A stretch of DNA of 20,857 nucleotides from Haplomitrium mnioides (Eukaryota; Marchantiophyta; Haplomitriopsida; Calobryales), in assembly GCA_049999725.1 (NCBI GenBank), contig JBNGIS010038677.1, forward strand, positions 1-20,857, read 5' to 3'. Positions 9,183 to 17,057 of this stretch are shown here, piece by piece. Each line of letters begins with the position of its first letter. Positions within the stretch are counted from its first letter, which is position 1. The notes under the pieces were generated by a model. That model saw only the letters and a list, made by a program, of their open reading frames with translations, was not told the DNA's origin and made no database searches. The position numbers were made by a program, and so were the translations under genes.

Positions 9183-10669
9183 ATTAATCTCGTTACAATG
9201 GAGAATAGGCGCGCGCCGCGTGTCCCGTCAGTTGGTCGAGAAACGACAAGTACAATGATAACAGGCAGTCCGAGGAATCTTGCGGATAGAGATTCTGTAG
9301 ATTCCCACGGAGCCTGGTCCGAAGAGTTCTTCGGAAAAGAGTTCCGAAGTGCCCCGCGGAACCCCACCCACGGAATCTCAGCAAATTCCCTTGCAAGTTC
9401 CCAGCTATCCTTCGCGCGCCACATCATCCACTACACCGCCATCCGACGCCACCTCGCAATGGGGTAGGCTGATCGTCGCTTTGACCCTCCCTTTTGAAGT
9501 TGACCCGCTCGTGGCCTGAGGTTCGATAAGCTTTCTCCTACAGCCATGCTTCCTCTGACTTGCCCGAGGTTTCCTGAGTTGCCACATCATCTGAAAGGCG
9601 TCATCTGACGCCACCTCACAAAGGGTTAGGCGGACCGTCGACTGACTCCCTTCCGAAGTTGACTTCCGAAATCCTCTCCTCGCTTATCAGAGCGCCACGT
9701 CGTCTGAAGGGCGCCGCTCGACGCTGCCTCGCAAGGGAGTAGGCGGACTGTCGCGCTGACCCCTCTTCCGAAGTTGACCTGTGGACTACACTCTCCTTCG
9801 TCCACATTTCCGAATCGCTTTGCGGACTTCCAGCACTCGCCACGTCATCCGAAGAGCCGCTGCAGACTTCCTTTGCTCTTCGTCGGTTCAGTTTGTGATT
9901 TATCTTCCTTTCGGCTCTCCTTTGCTTTTCCTCCTACCAGATCTTTGCTAAATTGCCCTTTCGGCTCTTCCTCGCAGCTCCTCGGTTGGACTCTTCACAG
10001 ATCCCCCTTAAGTAGGGTTCCCATATCATAAGACAGATCAGAACCACATTTTGTGGGATCTCCACTTAGGAAGGCGACTTCTCGTAGATCCACGGACTCC
10101 TTGGAGCTACCACGTTTCCGTGGATTTGCGGATTTGAAGAATGAGTTTGATCGGCCCTTGTAGGCGCGCTTTTGCTTGCGGGATCGAGGCGTCCCTCTTT
10201 GCTGGCCTTGCACACCCTTGTGACGATCTTACCTCCTCATTTCTTCCCCAATCCTTGCTTCTCGATTGTTGGCCGCTGTAGGACATGTCCGCGATCTTCC
10301 TCCTCTAATTGCCTTCAGATGTCTGCTTGTGGATTTGTTCTTTCTTCTTGGATCACTTCGTTTGGGTTGGTCGTTCCCTTCTCCCCTACTCGACCATGAT
10401 CCATGCATCCTCTTGAGGCCTACGACTTCCTGCTGCCTACTTCGAATTTTGAAATGAGACCCCTCCTCTAGCTGGCGATCACTGCACTCTGCTCATCTTT
10501 CCGCCATGATCATGTCTTCCTCCTAGGAATCATGCACCCTGCTCTTTACTCTATGTTTGAGAGTAATCCGTGGTTCCTAAGAGACCTTCACACTTGCTAA
10601 GGATCATTGTGCCAGAATTGCTTCTTATTTCCCGAATTCTGCCTTAGTGCTTCAATTCACTGGCTGATA
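9183..10669 (-). repeat. 5' LTR of the gag-pro gypsy element (about 1.49 kb)
   Basis: 9440-10669 aligns with 3556-4769. The left limit is set only by the candidate primer site. On the minus strand it starts TATCAGCCAGTG at 10669, where the other copy has TGTCAGCTAGTG; the terminal TG has become TA. It carries three sub-modules at 9440-9505, 9601-9663 and 9716-9779. The following bases ATCAG (10670-10674) would be the target duplication, but they also form a palindrome with the LTR end. Confidence 0.85.
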
Positions 10670-11225
10670 ATCAGCCTATTCCTTTTTTTGTACCAAATAC
10701 AAAAGCTACTTTCATATTTCGAGATTCTCTCAAAGAGCAAGTCAAAGATTAAAGTAGTTTTTCTAGACTTTTCTCCTTTTTAGTACGTTCTAGAAGAATC
10801 CCTGTAAAATCCTTGATACTAGTCCAAATTTCTTGTGCTATACCTTGTTGAAAAGCTTATAGAATAAGCTTTCTATCTATAAAATAATATTTTCATTTTA
10901 CTATGTCAATATACTCTTTGTTTTGACTTTTTGTTCGAGTCTTATTTGTCCTTTGACCAGTTATAACTCCCGGTTTACAATAGATTTTTCACTTTTGTAA
11001 ATTGCTACTAAATAAATTTAATATAAATAATGTGTATATGAAATGTTAGCTCCAATCTTTGCCTAATAAGAATGTAGTTTACTCTATACAGATTTTGCTT
11101 AAAACCAAAAAACCTATTTTTCCTCTAATGGAAATCTAATCCTCCCACATCTCCTTCGTAGGTCTGGTTCCTCATTAAATCAATATCTACTTCCTAAAGT
11201 TCACTTGCATACTCCTCTTTCATAG
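10670..11225. other. AT-rich spacer, no gene recognised
   Basis: Flanking DNA between the gag-pro element and the second gypsy fragment. On the minus strand 10850-10671 reads as 60 codons with one stop and a plausible composition (GIAQEIWTSIKDF, MKVAFVFGTKKGIG), but I do not recognise it. A perfect 9-bp hairpin (AAAGCTTAT, loop AGA, ATAAGCTTT) sits at 10852-10872. Nothing else stands out. Confidence 0.5.
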
Positions 11226-11733
11226 AGAGATACTCGGTGGGTTCAAGTAGTAGCCGACCTACAACATGACACCGTACCACTTTGTGTTTGGGCAACATGC
11301 CTTGTTATCAATGGAGTCGGAAATGCCTACCAAACGAACATTGATCATAGAATGGAGGGGAGAGTACCAAGGCAAAGAAGAACACTTGGAGCATGTGGAG
11401 CAGCTAGAGCAGACAAACCAAGAGTCAGAGAACCGGGTGAAGTACCGACAGCAATTGAGCAAGACCCAACATGACCAAAAACTTTGGCTTCAACATCTCC
11501 AAGTAAGTTATCTGGTTTTACTGTATAACAATCACTTTATTCATTTTCGAAGGAAGCTGCACACATGATGGATGGGGCCTTACATTTTACAGCAACTACA
11601 TAGTAGCGGGTGGTCGGAGTTGGCAACTCTACAAGGAGATGAAATCAGCAACCGAGTGCACTAAGACAAGCTCAAAAGGTGTTTGTGTCATGAGGAGCAG
11701 GGACAAAATGAAGAGCCATTTGAGTTATCATGA
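11226..11733 (+). pseudogene. Ty3/gypsy integrase C-terminal fragment with GPY/F module
   Basis: A single frame from about 11266 reads MTPYHFVFGQHALL, the TP-motif region that follows the integrase core in plant Ty3/gypsy elements. After TGA at 11566-11568 it continues in frame as WMGPYILQQLHSSG. KLHT before the stop plus WMGPY after it is the GPY/F module, normally KLxxRWxGPY, so the stop probably replaced Arg (CGA to TGA). The frame continues as ELATLQGDEISNRVH, has TAA at 11662-11664, then DKLKRCLCHEE, and ends at TGA 11731-11733. The core DDE domain and everything upstream are missing. It is not the missing pol of the neighbouring gag-pro element: it is on the opposite strand and outside its LTRs. 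Confidence 0.85.
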
Positions 11734-12040
11734 CATCAAGGTAAGAAGGGGATCAGCTCTGATCAAAGGAGCTAATCAGGCATACTAAGAAAGGAACTTT
11801 ATCAAATTTGGTAGGGTAGTTTGATTAGTGTGTATTGTGCATTTGTTTTCAACAGTCAATTTCAGCACTAGAAGTGAGGCAACTAGCAACCAAGGAGGAG
11901 CAGATTACTAAAGTCCAGATGCAGCCACTAACCGTCAATGGAAGCAAAGCCAAAGGACAGCAACAACACAAGGTTGTTCCCAACTGTGTAGCCAACATGA
12001 TCATGGAAAGGGAGAAAGTGTCGTGGGGGCGCGCCAACCT
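11734..12040 (+). other. 3' tail between integrase fragment and polypurine tract
   Basis: About 300 bp of probable 3' untranslated DNA of the second gypsy element. A 74-codon open frame (11835-12059, containing ATKEEQITKVQMQPLTVNG) crosses the polypurine tract into the LTR and matches no domain I know. Sequences resembling splice acceptors (TTTTCAACAG at about 11855) are probably chance. Confidence 0.45.
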
Positions 12041-12054
12041 TGAAAGAGGAGTTA
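12041..12054 (+). other. Polypurine tract of the second gypsy element
   Basis: TGAAAGAGGAGTTA is followed at once by TGTGAGCCGACTGGG. The minus-strand element has TTAAAGGGGGAGTTA followed by TGTCAGCTAG, so both ends share the same layout and last bases. It lies 3' of an integrase C-terminus on the same strand, as expected. Confidence 0.7.
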
Positions 12055-12467
12055 TGTGAGCCGACTGGGAACAAGGTTGCATCAAAATTTTTGAAATTTT
12101 GGGGTATTTGCATTGAATTATCCCTTGTAGAGTTGAATTGGTAGATATTGCACTTTCCCTTACAGCCAACGCAAGATACCAAAGAGGACACGATGAATGG
12201 CACTAAGAATATGAATGAAGGTGAAGCAAGGCGTAGGGACAGAATGATCAAGCTATGGCAATTATGCAGAGTGACTAGAGCAATTTTATTTCTTTGCATG
12301 TCACAAACAACAAATCTATTGTGTTTTGGAATTTTAACATTTGAAAAATGAGCTCTCCAATATTTTGTAAAACCCAAAAAACTAAGAATGCAATCAAGAT
12401 CTTTCTCTTTCAAATAGGTTGTGTAGTAGTTATGAACTTTCCATTTGAAAAACTTATTGAGCAAGTT
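12055..12467 (+). repeat. Start of the LTR of the second gypsy element, right limit unknown
   Basis: It starts TGTGAGCC after the polypurine tract. There is no second copy in the window, so the length cannot be set. No coding domain is recognisable. A 178-codon frame on the opposite strand (12464-11928) spans it but looks like a chance opening (see rejected items). Confidence 0.45.
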
Positions 12468-13943
12468 TTAAACTTTGTGATTGGGCATTCTCTCGCAGTG
12501 TCCCTAAAAAAAATTGTCCATCCATTCACGCATGAATACTCCTTTAGCAGATAATTCTCTATTTCTAAAAATGCCTCTAGTATCTATATTTTTGAGATTT
12601 TGAATCCTTTCGGTCTATCATTCCCTATAAACAACGGTACCGCCAAGCAGAGTGAATCAATTGTCAACATCAAAGTCTTTTCTTGGTATTCCCCACTATA
12701 ATGTGATATCTTGATTCTTCATGCTTTGTCAAAATTACATTTCTCTTACAGTTTTCAAAACATTTGTCTTGCACAACGACAAAAAATTATTTCAACAACA
12801 TGAAACTCTCCTCAACTTTAAAGCTGATATTAGATCGAGCTTTTTCTTCACAAAGCTCTCGTCATGATGGACTTTCCACAAAGATGTTTCAAGTAAAGTG
12901 TCTTTGCAATTGGATTTTGGCCCACACAAAGAATTCTTATGTAGTATTGGTCAATTTGGTTTGTAGGAAAATCCAACCATTGAAGATAATACATTGTCTT
13001 AACAATCTTGAACATCATCTAGAACATTGTTTGTTTCTTTGAAAATCATTTTCAAAAGATGAAGACCACATTAAGGATTAGGAGAGTTGGACCATACCAA
13101 AACGAAATCTTCATCATTTTCTTGAACATTAAGACATGTTTTTTGTAAAATAATTGGTGCTCTTAGTGATATCTCCAACAAAATATTGGTTGACTGAGAC
13201 TCTTTATTAGAATCATTTCCTAAACTGTCATATGAAGATTTCTCCAAAAGAATTTGGTTTCTTAAAGATTTTCCAATCTCATTGAGAGGTCAAACTTGAT
13301 TAGAAATCACTCATTGTTTGAGTGGTGCTATTGGTGACAACGATTCACCTCCAAAATTGAATTCGTCCACAAATTCTATGTTTTTTGTATTTTTAACAAA
13401 CACATTTGGATCTTGAACATTGTTGTCTTCATCTCATGAGGACGAAGAAAAGTCCACAACCATTTAGAAATTGTGACTTGATTGTCTTTCTGTTGATCTA
13501 TTAGAGTAGTCAAAAGAAATATTTGACTTTGACCGCTTGACTGAGAACAAAGATCTAATACATATACAAGGTTGAGTCTTGGATCCTATGCAAGCATTGG
13601 GTTCATTCTTTGATCTTTTGCGCTCAAGTTGTTCACTCCTTAATTCTATATGCGCATTGGGTTCACTCGTTGACGCTATGCATGCATAGGGTTCAACCCC
13701 TATCCCCATGCATGCATAAGGTTCACTTGCTCGATCTTCCTAGGTAGAGCTATTTGACTCAACAAACGCCATCTTTTTTCCCAAAATGCTTGCCATCACA
13801 CTTGATGCTTTGGGTATTCCATCACTTACCTCCACAAAATAGTAGTTTGAAACAATCTCTAGCTACCAGCCAAAAGTAACACTTTCTTGCGAACATGAAC
13901 TTTGGAATTCTAATTTTTTCTTGTCTTTGAAAACTCTAGCCAT
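12468..13943 (-). pseudogene. Decayed long frame of unknown family, ~490 codons
   Basis: From ATG at 13943 (MARVFKDKKKLEFQSS) to TAA at 12468-12470 one frame can be read for 491 codons with 17 internal stops (mixed TGA, TAG and TAA) and no net frameshift. Stretches look protein-like, for example SSVMASILGKKMAFVESNSS, NNVQDPNVFVKNTKNIEFVD and SAKGVFMREWMDNFF. An AT-rich random frame of this length would hold roughly twice as many stops by rough expectation. Residues 74-133 are a 10-residue tandem repeat that keeps its phase (separate entry). I do not recognise the family. It could be an accessory or antisense ORF of an LTR element, as some plant elements carry, or a dead host gene. The reading as a former gene is moderate at best. 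Confidence 0.35.
13545..13724 (-). repeat. Six-copy 30-bp tandem repeat (10-residue units)
   Basis: On the minus strand, units start at 13724, 13694, 13664, 13634, 13604 and 13574, each exactly 30 bp. They translate to EPYACMGIGV, EPYACIASTS, EPNAHIELRS, EQLERKRSKN, EPNACIGSKT and QPCICIRSLF. The shared DNA core is GAACCCwATGCwTGCATAG. Unit 4 is the most diverged, and no unit has gained or lost bases. Confidence 0.85.
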
Positions 13944-14039
13944 TGATTAAAAAAACTATTTTAACAAATATTCTCAACTTCTAATGGCCAATCCAAAATA
14001 AGTGTGTTTGAAGAAAAATTCACAAAATGACAAAATTGT
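13944..14039. other. Spacer between decayed frame and LTR-like block
   Basis: AT-rich sequence upstream (on the minus strand) of the decayed frame. No start-proximal signal can be supported. Confidence 0.3.
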
Positions 14040-14285
14040 CATTGCACTATATATAGAAAGATAAATAGGCTAATCTATAATTAGACTTTAATCTATGATT
14101 AACACATATAATTAGGGTTATGGTTAATACTAATCCTATAAGATAAACATTTATACATTTGTAACTTATGAGCGTTATCATATGTACATATTAAGATTGA
14201 GAGAGAAGAGAGAAGAAGAGAGGAAGATTTTCTTGCAAGCTCATACCTTGTACATATTGCATGATTGTTTGATTCTTCTATTACA
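14040..14285 (+). repeat. Possible LTR 3' portion of a copia-type element
   Basis: A TATA-like ACTATATATAGAAAG (about 14046) is followed by a purine run of GAGAGAAGAGAGAAG type (14200-14228) and ends TTCTATTACA at 14285. Directly after it, GCTATCAGCATGATTAGG resembles a damaged tRNA-Met primer site (TATCAG retained). This promoter, purine-rich R/U5 and primer-site order is common in plant copia LTRs. No second copy is visible and the left end is unknown, so it could also be a promoter-like sequence of another kind. Confidence 0.35.
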
Positions 14286-14621
14286 TCGCGCTATCAGCAT
14301 GATTAGGTCATGAAATAAAATAAATGTTTTTTTTCATACCTCGAGCTTCATCATTCTTCCATAGAATCTACAAAAGAAGTTTCATTTCTTCCTCTATATA
14401 GAGATCTCAAATTTCATCCCCCTACTTCTCAATCTATTTAGCTATTTTATTTTCTTCATTTATTCACTTTATATAATAAAATATTATATTTTATTCTACA
14501 TTCAACAAGAAGGAGTGAACATAGTTGAAGGTTTTTCTCAGGTTTGAAGATTCAAGCAGAAGCAATCCATATTCTCAAACTTCTACGTTCGAATCAGAGA
14601 GGCATTGGATTTGCAATTTGA
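14286..14621. other. AT-rich region, no gene recognised
   Basis: It follows the LTR-like block and precedes a decayed frame. It contains TATATAGAGATC-type palindromes and T-rich runs only. If the block to the left is an LTR, this would be its leader. Confidence 0.4.
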
Positions 14622-15155
14622 TTGCAAACCCATACATGTGAAGAGTTCAACCAAATTTATGAAGAGATTGAGGAAAGGATCTACAACAGCAATCTCAAAG
14701 CAAGCTCGTCAAATCACAAGACTGCGCAGATCTCTATTAAATTCATCGAGCAAGAGAAATTTCATCAAATCGAAACAAAATTTATATCTACTGAAGCAGA
14801 ATTGGCAACATTCATTCAAAGAGGGCAAGCACCGAGTGTTTTTTGTTGGTGAAAAATGGAAGATGAACTGACACAAGGCTTGAAGAAGATCCTTATAAAA
14901 ATTGAAGAAGATCGCATCGAATCTTAAGCATTTCATCGAGTTTCAGAAGAGAGCCTTCATCAAAGAATTCTTTGAAGGTTGAAACAGCAAGTGATCACAT
15001 TTTTTACATCGATTGAAGCTTAGAAGGTTGAAAGTTTCACAAGAATAAATTGGGATTTTTTGCAAAAGACAGTGCTGAATCATCGATATATCGACATTTC
15101 AGTAAAAGTTTGGCGTCGGAGAATTTTAGTAAATTTTCAGAGTTTGACAAGCTAA
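14622..15155 (+). pseudogene. Decayed Glu/Lys/Ile-rich frame, unknown family
   Basis: The frame opens after TGA at 14619 with CEEFNQIYEEIEERIYNSN and runs 76 codons. It then passes TGA at about 14850 and continues as KMEDELTQGLKKILIKIEED. After further stops it reads AFHRVSEESLHQRIL and RLKQQVITFFTSIEA, and it ends at TAA 15153-15155. The spacing of hydrophobic and charged residues suggests helical, coiled-coil-like protein. There is no ATG start. A second frame (14605-14871) overlaps but is Arg/Ser/Lys-rich and less protein-like. I do not recognise the family. It could be an element leader ORF. Confidence 0.3.
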
Positions 15156-15861
15156 ACACTTTGAATTTGTCTTGAAACAACGTAGTATCACCATTTTTCC
15201 AAGTGGTTGTTGGCTATCTTGAAAGTTCCAAAAAACTCCTTCGGTGAATGGTGAAAGTTCGAAAAGGATTTTCATCTAGAGATATCAAGGATATATCACT
15301 ATTTTAGAATTTATTTTCAAAGAAAATATCAAAAGTTCAAAAGACTTCTTTGGTGTTTTCAAAAAGTTTGAAAAGAAGAAGCAGTTGGTCAAAACAGAGA
15401 TAAATCACTATTTTGGACTTTTGAAGGAAAACAATATATACTATAAAACTAATCTATGCTCAAAGGGGAATCTGTTCCTATATTCAAATTCAACCAATCC
15501 CAAAGTGACAAGCGGCGCTTTCTAAGTGGACAGGTTAAACCCCATTCCCAAATGCAAGGGGTGAGGGATCATTAGTCGAAGTGAGCAACAAGGTAGAGCT
15601 ATTTTTATTGGAGATCACTTTTCCCACTTCACTTATGGGATTTATGAAGGTTGCTTGTGAAGCAATGCTTGCTCGGGTTACCAAACCTTGTCTTCGAAGG
15701 ACTAGATTATTTGTCGAAGCTACTTAGTCTACCGGACCTACCAGATTATTGCCAAACGTACATTGAATTAACTGTGAAGCATGAAAAAGCTCACGAATCA
15801 AGTTTGATTACCAAACCTAGGCTTCCTTGAGCTTAACTGCATCATTTTTTTGACAGACTTT
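15156..15861. other. Unassigned sequence with coding-like scraps
   Basis: No domain is recognised. One plus frame near 15600-15730 gives an uninterrupted stretch (VELFLLEITFPTSLMGF, then MKVACEAMLARVTKPCL), and stops follow. It could be debris of the same old element as the flanking frames. Confidence 0.3.
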
Positions 15862-15953
15862 CAATCAATTGGTGTTCAGACATTTGGGATCATTTTCAAA
15901 TTTGAAGCAATCAATTGGTGTTCAGACATTTGGGATCATTTTCAAATTTGAAG
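15862..15953. repeat. Perfect 46-bp tandem duplication
   Basis: 15862-15907 and 15908-15953 are identical, starting CAATCAATTGGTGTTCAG and ending TTTCAAATTTGAAG. The identity contrasts with the heavy decay around it, so the duplication is recent (or a window assembly artefact). Confidence 0.95.
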
Positions 15954-16136
15954 CATTAGACATGATCGCCTACTCAAGGCAACTCTATCCAACTTGATTT
16001 CACTCTTTTTGGTTGACAAACAAGTATAAACATATAGCTACCATTTCTTCCATCTAAACAATACATGGCATAACAACTTTTTTATGCTTCAAACGTGATG
16101 CTTCAACATATACATCATTTTATTTCTATTCTTTGA

Positions 16137-16559
16137 AGAAAAACAGTTGGAGAATCACCAGCATGTACACAATTCCTACTATGTGTATCAACATTCAGCT
16201 ATTCTCCTAATTTAATGACCATCCATCCTGATATCAATTCAACTGGCTTGATCAAATTGGAGCCTGATACAAATTTCCATTATATCTCAAACATTGGTAT
16301 ATTTATTGGATTACAAATTGGACATAGATACATATCAGAACACTTCATTTACCATTCTGATATCTCAATATTCTGTTTTTTATTTAATAGAAATCTGCAC
16401 ATTAGAAAATTCAATGGAATCTATAGCACAAATTTATTCAAGGATATGAGAATCCAATTTAGTGTCATTATTATAGCTCAATTTATAAGTATAACAAGAT
16501 TGACAATAGCTTTATCTACATTACAAATTCTTATTTCAAAAAAGTACAGTTTTCTATAA
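16137..16559 (+). other. Unassigned 141-codon open frame
   Basis: The frame is open from just after TGA (16134-16136) to TAA at 16557-16559, with the first ATG at 16215 (MTIHPDINSTGLIKLEPD). An opening of this length is unusual in such AT-rich sequence. It is Ile/Phe/Tyr-rich, with HYISNIGIFIGLQI and YHSDISIFCFLFNRN. It resembles no family with confidence. The arrangement of beta-like hydrophobic stretches is faintly like the core of plant virus 30K-type movement proteins, as found in endogenous caulimovirids, but no signature motif is conclusive. It may be debris of the copia relic's leader. Confidence 0.25.
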
Positions 16560-17057
16560 AACTTGATAGAGGAAACTAACTTGTTGTCTCAAGGATCTGT
16601 AGAGACTCTAAGAAGGCATAATAACTACAACTAGTCCATAGGGTTCCCTATACAATACAAAGAATCTTTAAATTTTATTCTCAAGATTTTTCAACATCAT
16701 CTATCTTCAAGACTTGATTCATGAGTTGAGAGGACAAGTTTACATATTCAAGATATTTATTCCAACTTCTGAAGGCTATTTTTGGAAGCAGAGACTTCAA
16801 CAACCTCTGAAATACTATTGAGAAATTCTGAAGACCTATTGTTGACAACAACATTTGTTTTCTAGAAGTTTTGAAAATCAACCCCTGGCCTACAATAAGA
16901 AGAACATGGAACATACTCTCCATATAACCACTGTTACTAAAATTTGTTTCACTTGTTGTTTACAAAATAGAAAAGAGTTGAACATTTGGTTTTCTGAGTT
17001 TTTGATAAATCTATTATTTATCCTCAAACCCTTAAAACTTTTTCTGCATTCTAAATC
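16560..17057. other. Unassigned region upstream of the copia relic
   Basis: This should hold the 5' LTR end and primer site of the copia relic that starts at 17058, but I can find neither a TATCAGAGC-type site nor an LTR boundary. No coding domain is seen on either strand. Confidence 0.4.

Larger units (their letters stand above)
3556..10669 (-). mobile_element. Ty3/gypsy-type LTR element with gag-protease only (non-autonomous)
   Basis: Two direct repeats of at least 1.2 kb (3556-4769 and 9440-10669, the latter extending left to about 9183) flank an internal region of about 4.4 kb. On the minus strand the order is: LTR, tRNA-Met-like primer site near 9170, leader of 1.7 kb, gag-protease (7491 to 4994), short tail, polypurine tract, LTR. 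No reverse transcriptase, RNase H or integrase frame, even decayed, lies between protease and polypurine tract, where only about 210 bp remain. Such layouts are known in plants as non-autonomous gag-carrying elements (TR-GAG-like); here a protease is also present. The copia element interrupts the left LTR, so that LTR continues beyond the window. The two LTRs differ by roughly 15% by eye, so the insertion is old. Confidence 0.85.

Noticed and set aside
9300-9360. Clusters of TTCCGAA/TTCGGAA as heat-shock elements
   Set aside because: The spacing between TTC and GAA is one base rather than two, so they do not fit the heat-shock element pattern.
11500-11560. Possible intron (CAAGTAAGTTAT donor to TTTTCGAAG acceptor)
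   Set aside because: The gypsy integrase frame reads straight through (LVLLYNN then RRKLHT and WMGPY), so the splice-like bases are coincidental.
12130-12200. Splice-acceptor-like TTTCCCTTACAG followed by a short open frame
   Set aside because: No matching donor or recognisable exon; it sits within probable LTR sequence.
11928-12464. 178-codon open frame on the minus strand
   Set aside because: It lies opposite the second gypsy element's tail, polypurine tract and LTR start. No domain is recognised, and the plus-strand reading explains the interval better.
13545-13724. CRISPR-like array
   Set aside because: Units are contiguous 30-bp tandem copies without unique spacers, in plant DNA, and fit a protein repeat.
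16255-16275. GTATCAGGCTCC on the minus strand as a primer binding site
   Set aside because: One partial match only, inside an open frame, wrong strand for the copia relic and no LTR edge beside it.
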